Positions 39,012-48,578 of a stretch of DNA of 64,000 nucleotides are shown here, piece after piece; the stretch's first letter is position 1, and every line of letters starts with the position of its first letter. Origin of the DNA: Bacteroidales bacterium. GTDB lineage: Bacteria; Bacteroidota; Bacteroidia; Bacteroidales; UBA932. The DNA lies in assembly GCA_022648545.1 (NCBI GenBank), contig JALCMP010000001.1:1-64000 (forward strand). Direction: 5' to 3'. Position numbers and translations under genes: made by a program. The notes below the pieces were generated by a model. The model saw only the letters and a list, made by a program, of their open reading frames with translations. It did no database searches and had not been told where the DNA came from.

Positions 39012-41324
39012 ATGAAAGGGAGAAATAAAATAAGGAAAATTATGCCGGCGGCAGTAGCAGTTCTATCGCTGATATTAACCGTATCCTGCAACAGTGAGGG
39101 AGGAAAGAAATCTGAAATGGACGGATTCGTAGGGAATCTCATGAAAAAGATGACCCTGGAAGAAAAAATCGGACAGATGAATCTGCCTACGGCCGGAGAT
39201 ATAACAACCGGACAGGCAAAAAACAGTAATATAGCCGAAGCAATAAAAAAAGGAGAAGTAGGAGGATTATTTAACATAAAGGGAGCTTCAAAAATATCGG
39301 AAATACAAAAGATTGCAGTAAAAGAGAGCCGTCTTGGCATACCTCTGATCTTCGGAATGGACGTCATACACGGATATGAAACCGTATTTCCTATCCCTCT
39401 CGGACTTGCAGCCACGTGGGACATGAAGGCAATAGAAGAATACGCACACATAGCTGCAACAGAAGCCACTGCTTCGGGCATATGCTGGACATTCAGCCCA
39501 ATGGTGGATATTTCCAGAGATCCCCGCTGGGGACGTGTCGCCGAGGGTATAGGAGAAGATCCTTTCCTGGGTTCCGCAATAGCGCGGGCAATGGTAAAAG
39601 GCTATCAGGGCGACAACACCTTTTCCGGTAACGACCGCATGATGGCCTGTGTAAAACACTTCGCTCTCTACGGAGCGCCTGTTGCCGGCAGAGATTACAA
39701 TACGGTGGACATGAGCCGCAGCATGATGTACAACATATATTTTCCTCCATACAAAGCTGCGGTGGAACAGGGAGCCGGAAGCATAATGTGCTCTTTCAAC
39801 GAAATAGACGGAATTCCCGCGACGGCCAACAAATGGCTTCTGACAGACGTCCTGAGAAAACAGTGGAGATTCGGCGGATTCGTTGTAACGGATTACACCG
39901 GGATTTCCGAAATGATAGCCCACGGCATAGGGAACGCTCAGGAGGTTGCCGTAAAAGCCCTTGGAGCCGGTGTTGACATGGATATGGTAAGCGGCGAATT
40001 CCTCAAATACGTAAAAAGATCCATCAAGGAGGGTAAAGTTTCCGAAAAGGAGGTAGACGAAGCATGCAGGCGAATATTGGAAGCAAAATACAAACTGGGC
40101 CTATTTAAGGATCCGTACAAATTCTGCAACCCCGACAGAGAAAAAAAAGAAGTTTACACTCCCGGGCATATGGCCGAAGCAAGAAAAATAGCGGCTGAAA
40201 GTTTCGTATTGCTGAAAAACGAAGGCAACCTGCTTCCACTGAAGCAAAACAGAAAAATAGCTGTAGTAGGGCTTATGGCCAACTCCGGTGCGAATATGCC
40301 TGGGACATGGAGCGTGGCCGCCGATTTCAGCAAGCCTAAGACCATACTAAAAGCAATAAGGGAAGCAGCAGGAAGAAACGCAAAGGTAACCTATTCCGAA
40401 GGCTCCCGCATATGTCTCGACTCGGCCCTTTCAAAAAACATCACCTCTTTCGGAAAGATATTTCCGGATATTACAAGATCCGATGCACAAATGACTGCCG
40501 AGGCCATAAAAAATGCAAAAAACGCAGATGTAGTAATAGCAGTTCTGGGAGAATGCTCGGAGATGAGCGGCGAATGCAGCAGCCGTACGAACACCGGCAT
40601 TCCCGATGCACAGGAAAATCTGCTGAAAGCTCTTTACAAAACCGGAAAGCCGGTGGTTCTGGTCTTATTCGCCGGACGTCCCATGACAATCCCATGGGAA
40701 GACAAACACATACCTTCGATTCTCAACATATGGTTCCCGGGATCGGCAGGAGGAGATGCAGTTGCTGACATTTTGTTCGGAAAAACGGCGCCGCAGGGGA
40801 AACTTCCTTCAACATGGCCGCGGAACACAGGACAAATTCCCATATTCTATAACCATAAAAACACCGGAAGGCCTCTGGAAAAAGGCAAATGGTTTACGAA
40901 ATTCAGGAGCAATTATCTCGATGTCCCCAATTCTCCGCTGTATCCGTTCGGATACGGACTCACCTATACGACATTTGCCTATTCAAATCTCAAATTATCA
41001 TCGGACGGCATGAAACCCGACGGATCCATAACTGCAACAGCAACATTAACAAACACCGGCAGCCGTACAGGAACGGAAACCGTACAGATGTATATAAGGG
41101 ATATGTCAGGATCCGTAACCAGACCGGTAAAAGAGTTAAAAGGATTTAAGAAAGTAACTCTCGAACCGGGCGAATCCGAACAGGTAAGTTTCGAAATAAC
41201 GGACAGCCTTCTGAAATTCTACAACTACGATTTGAAATATACATCCGAACCAGGAGATTTTAAAATAATGATAGGAGGAAACAGCGAAGATGTATTATCC
41301 GCCGATTTCATATTAAAAAAATAG
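39012..41324 (+). CDS. GH3 family beta-glucosidase, lipoprotein
   Basis: DIHG-type motif MDVIHGYETVFPIPLGLAATWD, nucleophile motif GGFVVTDYTGISEM, LLKNEGNLLPL, C-terminal fibronectin III-like domain. Confidence 0.93.
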   Translation: MKGRNKIRKIMPAAVAVLSLILTVSCNSEGGKKSEMDGFVGNLMKKMTLEEKIGQMNLPTAGDITTGQAKNSNIAEAIKKGEVGGLFNIKGASKISEIQKIAVKESRLGIPLIFGMDVIHGYETVFPIPLGLAATWDMKAIEEYAHIAATEATASGICWTFSPMVDISRDPRWGRVAEGIGEDPFLGSAIARAMVKGYQGDNTFSGNDRMMACVKHFALYGAPVAGRDYNTVDMSRSMMYNIYFPPYKAAVEQGAGSIMCSFNEIDGIPATANKWLLTDVLRKQWRFGGFVVTDYTGISEMIAHGIGNAQEVAVKALGAGVDMDMVSGEFLKYVKRSIKEGKVSEKEVDEACRRILEAKYKLGLFKDPYKFCNPDREKKEVYTPGHMAEARKIAAESFVLLKNEGNLLPLKQNRKIAVVGLMANSGANMPGTWSVAADFSKPKTILKAIREAAGRNAKVTYSEGSRICLDSALSKNITSFGKIFPDITRSDAQMTAEAIKNAKNADVVIAVLGECSEMSGECSSRTNTGIPDAQENLLKALYKTGKPVVLVLFAGRPMTIPWEDKHIPSILNIWFPGSAGGDAVADILFGKTAPQGKLPSTWPRNTGQIPIFYNHKNTGRPLEKGKWFTKFRSNYLDVPNSPLYPFGYGLTYTTFAYSNLKLSSDGMKPDGSITATATLTNTGSRTGTETVQMYIRDMSGSVTRPVKELKGFKKVTLEPGESEQVSFEITDSLLKFYNYDLKYTSEPGDFKIMIGGNSEDVLSADFILKK

Positions 41325-41331
41325 TTCCCCC

Positions 41332-42684
41332 ATGAACACTATAAAAAACACCGTCAGAACCGGCATTACTGTATTTCTGGCGATATTATCAATGATCTTC
41401 ATTCCCGCAGGATGTCACAACGGGACATCTTCTGTCATTAGTGACGAAGCCCTTATGGACAGCGTACAATTCCACACGTTTCAATATTTCTGGGAAGGAG
41501 CCGAAACCGTAAGCGGTATGGCACGCGAAAGGATAAACCCCGACGGCAAGTACCCTCTGAACGATAAAAATATAATAACCGCAGGGGGAAGCGGATTCGG
41601 CCTGATGGCAATTCTTACGGGAATCGAAAGACATTTCATAACCAGAGAAGAAGGATTAGAACGATTTGAAAAGATAATGAATTTTCTGGAAAAAGCCGAT
41701 CGCTTTCACGGAGCATATCCGCACTGGCTGAATGGAGAAAACGGCAAAATAAAACCGTTCGGGACAAAAGACGACGGCGGAGATCTGGTTGAAACGGCAT
41801 TCCTGATGCAGGGGTTGATCTGCGTAGAGCAATATTACATGAACGGCAGCAACCGTGAAAAGGCTTTGGCCGCCAGAATAGACTCCCTGTGGCGGGCCGT
41901 CGACTGGGACTGGTACAGGAACGGGAAGAACGTACTATACTGGCATTGGAGTCCACACTACGGATGGCAAATGAACTTTCCCGTACACGGCTTCAACGAA
42001 TGCATGATAATGTATATTCTAGCCGCATCTTCCCCAACACATTCCGTTACGCGAAAGGTTTATGACATGGGATGGGCGGAAAACGGGGCTATAATATCTC
42101 CGCATAAGGCGGAAGGATACAAACTGGATCTTCGCTGTCAGGGTACTTCAAAGGCAGGCCCATTATTCTGGGCTCATTATTCATTTCTGGGTCTGGATCC
42201 GCACGGACTGGAGGACGGATATGCGGATTATTTCATGCAGATGAAAAATTACACGCTGATAAACAGAGCCTACTGCATACGCAACCCGCATGGATACAAG
42301 GGATACGGAGAAGATTGCTGGGGGCTTACCGCAAGCTATTCCGTTAACGGATATGCGGCACACGCCCCCGAAGAGAAAAACGACCCCGGTGTAATATCAC
42401 CTACGGCCGCATTATCTTCGATAGTCTATACTCCCGAATATTCATTACAGGTAATGAGACATTTATACAAAATGGGGAACAAGGTATGGGGGCCGTACGG
42501 ATTTTACGATGCTTTCAGTGAAAACGCAGCCTGGTATTGCAAAAAATATCTTGCAATAGACCAGGGGCCCATAATAGTAATGATAGAAAATTACAGATCG
42601 GGGTTCCTGTGGAAATTATTCATGAGCAACAAAGATGTACGGAACGGATTGAAAAATCTTGGTTTCCGGTCCGGAGCAAACTAA
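41332..42684 (+). CDS. GH144-type (glucoamylase-family) glycoside hydrolase, lipoprotein
   Basis: Paralogue of 37329-38981: FQYFWEGAETVSGMARERINPDGKYPL...TAGGSGFGLMAI, YWHWSPHYGWQMNFPVHGFNECMIMYILAASSP; lipobox PAGC. Confidence 0.86.
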   Translation: MNTIKNTVRTGITVFLAILSMIFIPAGCHNGTSSVISDEALMDSVQFHTFQYFWEGAETVSGMARERINPDGKYPLNDKNIITAGGSGFGLMAILTGIERHFITREEGLERFEKIMNFLEKADRFHGAYPHWLNGENGKIKPFGTKDDGGDLVETAFLMQGLICVEQYYMNGSNREKALAARIDSLWRAVDWDWYRNGKNVLYWHWSPHYGWQMNFPVHGFNECMIMYILAASSPTHSVTRKVYDMGWAENGAIISPHKAEGYKLDLRCQGTSKAGPLFWAHYSFLGLDPHGLEDGYADYFMQMKNYTLINRAYCIRNPHGYKGYGEDCWGLTASYSVNGYAAHAPEEKNDPGVISPTAALSSIVYTPEYSLQVMRHLYKMGNKVWGPYGFYDAFSENAAWYCKKYLAIDQGPIIVMIENYRSGFLWKLFMSNKDVRNGLKNLGFRSGAN

Positions 42685-42751
42685 AATTAGTTGACAAAAC
42701 ATTGGGCATTTCACATAAATATCGGATATTTACAATGCGTAAAACAACATT

Positions 42752-43684
42752 ATGAATTTTGATGTAAATAAAAAAATGAGAAAAAGAAAGTTCATTTTAT
42801 TTATTCTGGCTATACTGGCCCTGTCTTCGGTCCATGCACAGAAAATATTCGATAATCCTGCCCTTCCTAAAAAGCCTGATACGCTAAAGATTCTGGGCAT
42901 AGGAAATTCCTTTACCGAGGACGGCATGGCATATCTTCCTCAATTGCTTGAAAGCGCCGGAATAAAAAACGTAAAGCTCGGCAAACTGACCTATCCGGGA
43001 TGCAGTCTGTCGCAGCATTATGATTTTTATACGCACAATAATCCGGTGTACGAATTTCAGGTATCCGGTTACGGAGAAAACAAGTGGAAAACGATAAGTG
43101 GCCATTATACATACGGCGGTGCACTTAAATATGACGATTGGGACATAGTGGTAATCCAGCAGGTGTCGCATTATTCCGGAATGTGGGAGACATATCAGCC
43201 ATACCTCGACAGATTTCTGGAAATAATAGAAAAGGAGTGCCCCAAGAAACCGTCGATAGCGTGGCAAATGACATGGGCTTACTCCAGGGAATCGCCCCAC
43301 CCCAAATTCCATTTCTACGATAATAACCAGAATACAATGCTGAAGGCAATATATGCAACGGTAAAGGAAATGCAAAAGGGCAGATTCCTTTATATAATTC
43401 CTTCGGCAACAATAATACAAAGTCTGAGGAACAGCCCCCTGAACAACGTTAAGTTGGACATGACCAGGGACGGATATCATCTTGATATGGGAGCAGGCAG
43501 ATACGCAGTGGCATGCGGATGGTTCGAAGCCCTTATAAAACCCACCCTCGGCATATCAGTAAAAGGAAACGGTCTGCGTACCGACAAGGGAAACATAAAT
43601 GTTACCGACGGAAATGCAGAAATGATACAGGAAATCGCACGCAAAGCCGTGAGGAATCCCTTTAAGACACAAAGAATTAAATAG
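42752..43684 (+). CDS. DUF4886-type SGNH-hydrolase-like protein
   Basis: LKILGIGNSFTEDGMAYLPQLLESAG, DWDIVVIQQVSHYSG, DGYHLDMGAGRYAVACGWFEALI; signal peptide, real start possibly 42776. Confidence 0.75.
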   Translation: MNFDVNKKMRKRKFILFILAILALSSVHAQKIFDNPALPKKPDTLKILGIGNSFTEDGMAYLPQLLESAGIKNVKLGKLTYPGCSLSQHYDFYTHNNPVYEFQVSGYGENKWKTISGHYTYGGALKYDDWDIVVIQQVSHYSGMWETYQPYLDRFLEIIEKECPKKPSIAWQMTWAYSRESPHPKFHFYDNNQNTMLKAIYATVKEMQKGRFLYIIPSATIIQSLRNSPLNNVKLDMTRDGYHLDMGAGRYAVACGWFEALIKPTLGISVKGNGLRTDKGNINVTDGNAEMIQEIARKAVRNPFKTQRIK

Positions 43685-43714
43685 ATCTTATAACGCAAGA
43701 AAATATAAGGTAAC

Positions 43715-43753
43715 AAAAAAGCCGTCCGACGATAATCGCCGGACGGCTTTTTT
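43715..43753. terminator. Rho-independent terminator, probably bidirectional, ending the beta-1,2-glucan PUL
   Basis: aaaaaaGCCGTCCGacgataatcgcCGGACGGCtttttt. Confidence 0.9.
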
Positions 43754-43799
43754 CATAATAACAATAATTATACTTATATTTAAATTAGTTAATACTTCT

Positions 43800-46190
43800 A
43801 TGAAAAGGTTTCCCATAACTTCGTTAATCATAATATACATCATATGTATGCTGTCTCCGGAACCGGCCTTCTCCAACATATATGCGGCCGGGCAGGATAC
43901 CATAAGCCGCGCGGCTCCCCTCGTTATAGCAGGCAGTTCTGCATATCCCCCTTTCAGCTTCCTTAATGAAGACGAGAAACCTGACGGATTTGACGTAGAT
44001 ATAATAAAGGCCCTGATGGAAAAGATAGGTTATAAAAACAACTATTCCATTACACTTGCTTCCTGGCCCGAATTAACATCCGATTTCATCAAAGGGAAAA
44101 TAGACATACTTATAGGAGTAACACATACAAAAAAAATTCTTAAAAGCGGATATTTCACAATACCATATTCTCGTATAAAACACTGCTTCGCAACAAGGAA
44201 GAAAGACAACATTAATACCCTCAATGACCTTAAGGGGAAAGAAGTAATGATAAGAAAAGGAGGATGGTACGATTTCTATCTTTCGGAAAATCCCCCGATT
44301 TTTAAAATATTTTATGTAAAAGATGTTGAATGCGGACTCAAGATGTTGGAGAAAGGGGAACACGACGCTGTTTTGAGCAGCAATATGGTAATAAACTATT
44401 TTCTGGATAAAAACGGCACACGTTCAATCAAAATACACAAGTCAGGACTTGAAAGCACCGCATATTCCATAACGATAAACGCAAGTCGGAAGGAAATGCT
44501 CGACAAAATAAATTCCGGACTCGAAGAAATGCACTATGAAGGCACATATGACAAAATCATAAATAAATGGTTCGGATTTTTCAAAAGGGCAAAAAACAGA
44601 AAGATTTTATTTATAATCGTTTTTCTGATGCTTCTACTTGCTTCAATACTATTATTGTTCATATATTTTTCAAGAAAACGGATACGCAAGGTCATCTTGC
44701 AGCTTAAAAATTTCAGACAGGAAGCCGAAATCGCCATGTCGGCAGGAAAAGTCTTTGCATGGAGCTACGATGTTAATAACGGAGTATTAAGAAGAATAAA
44801 CATAAAAAAAGGAGAAGAAGAAAAACACAAAGCAAAACAATCTTTAAAGGAAGAGATGCGAGACATGGTAGAAAAAGACCGTAAGATTTTCTCAGGAATA
44901 ATGTCCGATCTGATAAAAGGGAAATCAAGTTCATCATTCATGGAATTCAAAAAAAATGACGGAAAAGGAGGGTTTCTCCATTATGAAGCCAATATAAAAC
45001 GTATAGAAAAAAGCAGATATCAGCATTTACGCATAATAGGAACAGTAAAGGAAGTCACAGAAAGGAAAAACATGCTGAACCAGCTGGACCTTTACAGAAA
45101 AAGAATAAAATTCATAAATGCAACTTCCGATTTCGTTCTTTTTCAATACAACGTATCAGAACAAATATTTTATCTACTGGAAGAGTCAGGAGAAGTAGAT
45201 TCTAAAAAATACAGATCTGAAGAATATCTCGAAACTGTTTTTCCATCAGATATGAAAACTGCGCGAATATTTTTCGAGAACATGAACAAAGGTCTGCAAA
45301 AAACGATAGATACCGAACTCAGGGTAAAAGACAACCTTCATAAGCAAGACAAGGAATCCAGTTCTGGAGAAATTTTCCATTGGAACGCAGTACACGCCGA
45401 AGCATACGAATACGACAAGGACAACCGTATTCTCACATACCTGGGAATAATAAGGAATAACAACCAATGGAAAAAAATGAATGAAAAACTTGTAAAACTG
45501 CGTGACGAAGCGGAAGAAGCAAACAGAAACAAAACGGATTTTTTGGCCAATATAAGCCATGAAATAAGGACCCCTCTTAATTCGATAGTAGGATTTTCAA
45601 ATCTTCTCAAACAAACAGTTTCAAAAAAGGAGAAAAAACAATTCATAGAAATAATAAAGAAAAACAACGAAGCACTTCTGCAGCTCATAAATGTAATACT
45701 GGAACTTGCAAAAATAGATGCCGGTTCATATAAAATAAATTATACATACTTTCAGATCCTTCCTCTTATTCAAAAAACTATTTCAGCTTATGATAAGCTT
45801 TTGAAAGAAGGTGTTTCCATAAGATGTAATTGTACCGATAATACCGAAATATATTCGGACAAGGACAAACTCACACTGATCCTGAAAAATTTAATAGCCA
45901 ACGCAGTAAAATTCACTCAAAAGGGACATATAGACATATACTACGAATTCAACATGGGCAAAATGACCCTTTCGGTATCCGATACCGGCATAGGAATCCC
46001 CAAAGAATACAAAAAAAAGATATTCGAACGTTTTGAGAAATTCGACAGCTTTGCACAGGGCACGGGACTCGGACTCTCGCTTTGCAAATCTATTGCAACA
46101 ACCCTGGGCGGAAAAATAGGGTTCGAGTCCGAAGCAGGCACAGGAACTCGGTTCTGGCTTGTGATACCTTATATAAAGGAAAAATTATAG
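43800..46190 (+). CDS. Sensor histidine kinase with periplasmic SBP_bac_3-like domain (no receiver)
   Basis: SAYPPFSFLNEDEKPDGFDVDIIKALMEKIGY periplasmic binding domain, TM IIVFLMLLLASILLLFIYF, PAS-like region, FLANISHEIRTPLNSIVGFSNLL, HATPase DTGIGIPKEYKKKIFERFEKF. Confidence 0.9.
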   Translation: MKRFPITSLIIIYIICMLSPEPAFSNIYAAGQDTISRAAPLVIAGSSAYPPFSFLNEDEKPDGFDVDIIKALMEKIGYKNNYSITLASWPELTSDFIKGKIDILIGVTHTKKILKSGYFTIPYSRIKHCFATRKKDNINTLNDLKGKEVMIRKGGWYDFYLSENPPIFKIFYVKDVECGLKMLEKGEHDAVLSSNMVINYFLDKNGTRSIKIHKSGLESTAYSITINASRKEMLDKINSGLEEMHYEGTYDKIINKWFGFFKRAKNRKILFIIVFLMLLLASILLLFIYFSRKRIRKVILQLKNFRQEAEIAMSAGKVFAWSYDVNNGVLRRINIKKGEEEKHKAKQSLKEEMRDMVEKDRKIFSGIMSDLIKGKSSSSFMEFKKNDGKGGFLHYEANIKRIEKSRYQHLRIIGTVKEVTERKNMLNQLDLYRKRIKFINATSDFVLFQYNVSEQIFYLLEESGEVDSKKYRSEEYLETVFPSDMKTARIFFENMNKGLQKTIDTELRVKDNLHKQDKESSSGEIFHWNAVHAEAYEYDKDNRILTYLGIIRNNNQWKKMNEKLVKLRDEAEEANRNKTDFLANISHEIRTPLNSIVGFSNLLKQTVSKKEKKQFIEIIKKNNEALLQLINVILELAKIDAGSYKINYTYFQILPLIQKTISAYDKLLKEGVSIRCNCTDNTEIYSDKDKLTLILKNLIANAVKFTQKGHIDIYYEFNMGKMTLSVSDTGIGIPKEYKKKIFERFEKFDSFAQGTGLGLSLCKSIATTLGGKIGFESEAGTGTRFWLVIPYIKEKL

Positions 46191-46193
46191 AAA

Positions 46194-48557
46194 ATGAAAA
46201 GCCGGACAATATATTTAGTATCCTTTATACTTTTGCTGGCAGGGTCCATAGCATTTCTGTCGTATGCTGAAAATCCTTTTCTTAATTCAGGGAAAGACAG
46301 GGAAATAATAATACAGGGAAGCAGGACTTCTCCCCCTTTCGAATTCTTGAACAAAGAAGAAAAACCGGCAGGATTCGACGTGGAACTAGTAACTGCTGCA
46401 CTAAAGGCTGCGGGATATGAAAATTACATAATACTACTCGACGATTACCGTACATCTTTACGCAACGTAGTAAAAGGAGATGCGGACATTCTTTTGGGTG
46501 CCGAAGAAAAAGCCGATAAAAGCGATTCCCTTCTATATTCCATTCCCACCTGTACGATGAACTGCAATTACATAACATATCAAAAATCTGATATAAAATG
46601 CCTCGCAGATTTCAGGGACAAGGAAATAATGGTAGAAAAGGGATCCTGGGCCGAACACTATCTGGAAACCATGGGCATAAGGGAAAACATATACTACATA
46701 AGAACTATAAGTGAAGGGATAAACATGCTTCACAAAGGCATGCACGACATACTCATGGCCAACGGTCTTACAGCTCATTACATAATAACCAAGCAGAATA
46801 TCTCAGGAATGGAAGTCCGTCCCCTTAATGTCCCTCCGACGCAATACGTATTCGCTACCGGATTAAAAGGGAAGGAACTGCTAAATAATATCAATGCAGG
46901 CTTAAGGAAAATAATGGCGGATGGTACTTACGACAAGATATATGGAAAATGGTTCTTTTACGATTCCGAAAAAAAATACATGAAAACAATTTTCAAAATC
47001 GTTTTATTAGCAATCCTTATGGCAGCCGCTCTGAGCATATTTATATTTATGTTACGAAAAAATGTTGCAAAAGCTACAAGGAAATTAAATTATTTCAGAC
47101 AAGAGCTGGAACTGGCCATGCGCGCCGGAGACATTGTAGCATGGACATATGATACTAATAATAAGCATTTGAAAAGGATACATGAATTCTCTTCTTTTTC
47201 ATCAGGTTCCGGCATTCCTTTTTCTGAAGATCTAACACATTTTCTGCCAAATGACAGGGAAAAAGTAAGAAAAGCAATTGATGATATCTCGGCCGGTTTA
47301 AAGGATTCTGCATATCTACAATTCGGATATAGAAATCAGGACGGCAGCATATCTTATATAGAAACAAATATGCAGAGCCTAAAAAACACATCCGGAATAC
47401 CCTATCGCATCGTAGGAACGGAGAAAGACATAACAGAAGACAGGGAAATGCAAAAAAAACTTGAACAATACTATACGAAGGTTCAATTCATAAACAAGGC
47501 CAATGATCTTACATTAATGCAATACAATCCCCAAAAGCACGAAATACAGATATTAAGTAATGAATACGAAAACATGTCCGTCATATACACAAAAAAGAAT
47601 TACCTGCAAATGGTAGATCCGGCCGATATGGAAATTGCTGATATATTCTTCAGAAATATGGATAACAGCACATCCCAAACCGTAAACGCCGAATTCAGGA
47701 TGAAGACAAGTCATAACGATATGGCTTGTTATCTTTACGATATATATCAATGGTATGCTTTCCACACAACAGCATATGAATTCGACGAGAACGGAAAAAT
47801 AACCGACTATCTGGGCATAAAGAGAAACAACAATAAATGGAGAATATTAAATGAAAATCTCATCAAGCTAAAGAATAAGGCAGACTCCGCCAACAAGCTC
47901 AAATCTACGTTTCTGGCTAATATGAGCCACGAAATACGCAATCCACTTAATGCCATAGTTGGATTTTCCGACCTTATGTGCGGTGATGTTTCCGAAAATG
48001 AAAAAGAGCAGTATGTCTCCATAATAAACACCAACAACGAAATGCTGCTTCAGCTTATAAACGACGTTATAGACTTGTCGAAAATAGAATCGGGATCCTA
48101 CGAACTCGATTACACATCATTCAATCTGAGAAAATTCATGGAAGAACTTACAATATCGTTGCAGATAAATAAACCGCCGAAAGTAAGCATCTTTTGCGAA
48201 TGCCCGTTTGATATTGAAATATATGCCGACCGCCTGAGAATAACACAAATCATAACAAATTTCGTACACAATGCAGGCAAATTCACAAAAAGCGGAAGCA
48301 TAAAAATATATTACCGGATTGAAAACGATGAAATCCTGATTGCAGTAAAGGATACAGGCATAGGGATCGAACCAGAAAACCAGAAAAAGATCTTCGATCG
48401 CTTCGAAAAGCTTAATCATTCCATACAAGGGTCAGGACTGGGACTGTCCATCTGCAAGGGACTGGTAAAGCTCATGAACGGAACCATAGGGGTAGAATCG
48501 TCTCCCGGAAAAGGATCCACATTTTGGTTCCGCATACCATACAAGAAAAAAGAATAA
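46194..48557 (+). CDS. Sensor histidine kinase with periplasmic SBP_bac_3-like domain (no receiver), tandem paralogue
   Basis: SRTSPPFEFLNKEEKPAGFDVELVTAALKAAGY, FLANMSHEIRNPLNAIVGFSDLM, DTGIGIEPENQKKIFDRFEKL. Confidence 0.9.
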   Translation: MKSRTIYLVSFILLLAGSIAFLSYAENPFLNSGKDREIIIQGSRTSPPFEFLNKEEKPAGFDVELVTAALKAAGYENYIILLDDYRTSLRNVVKGDADILLGAEEKADKSDSLLYSIPTCTMNCNYITYQKSDIKCLADFRDKEIMVEKGSWAEHYLETMGIRENIYYIRTISEGINMLHKGMHDILMANGLTAHYIITKQNISGMEVRPLNVPPTQYVFATGLKGKELLNNINAGLRKIMADGTYDKIYGKWFFYDSEKKYMKTIFKIVLLAILMAAALSIFIFMLRKNVAKATRKLNYFRQELELAMRAGDIVAWTYDTNNKHLKRIHEFSSFSSGSGIPFSEDLTHFLPNDREKVRKAIDDISAGLKDSAYLQFGYRNQDGSISYIETNMQSLKNTSGIPYRIVGTEKDITEDREMQKKLEQYYTKVQFINKANDLTLMQYNPQKHEIQILSNEYENMSVIYTKKNYLQMVDPADMEIADIFFRNMDNSTSQTVNAEFRMKTSHNDMACYLYDIYQWYAFHTTAYEFDENGKITDYLGIKRNNNKWRILNENLIKLKNKADSANKLKSTFLANMSHEIRNPLNAIVGFSDLMCGDVSENEKEQYVSIINTNNEMLLQLINDVIDLSKIESGSYELDYTSFNLRKFMEELTISLQINKPPKVSIFCECPFDIEIYADRLRITQIITNFVHNAGKFTKSGSIKIYYRIENDEILIAVKDTGIGIEPENQKKIFDRFEKLNHSIQGSGLGLSICKGLVKLMNGTIGVESSPGKGSTFWFRIPYKKKE

Positions 48558-48578
48558 CCGAAAATCCGGGAAACTTTT

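Noticed and set aside
38894-39481. 195-aa minus-strand ORF spanning the GH144-GH3 junction
   Set aside because: Antisense to two confident genes; hydrophobic look comes from complementing A-rich coding DNA
39288-39923. 211-aa minus-strand ORF
   Set aside because: Fully antisense to the well-supported GH3 gene; no domain or plausible start context
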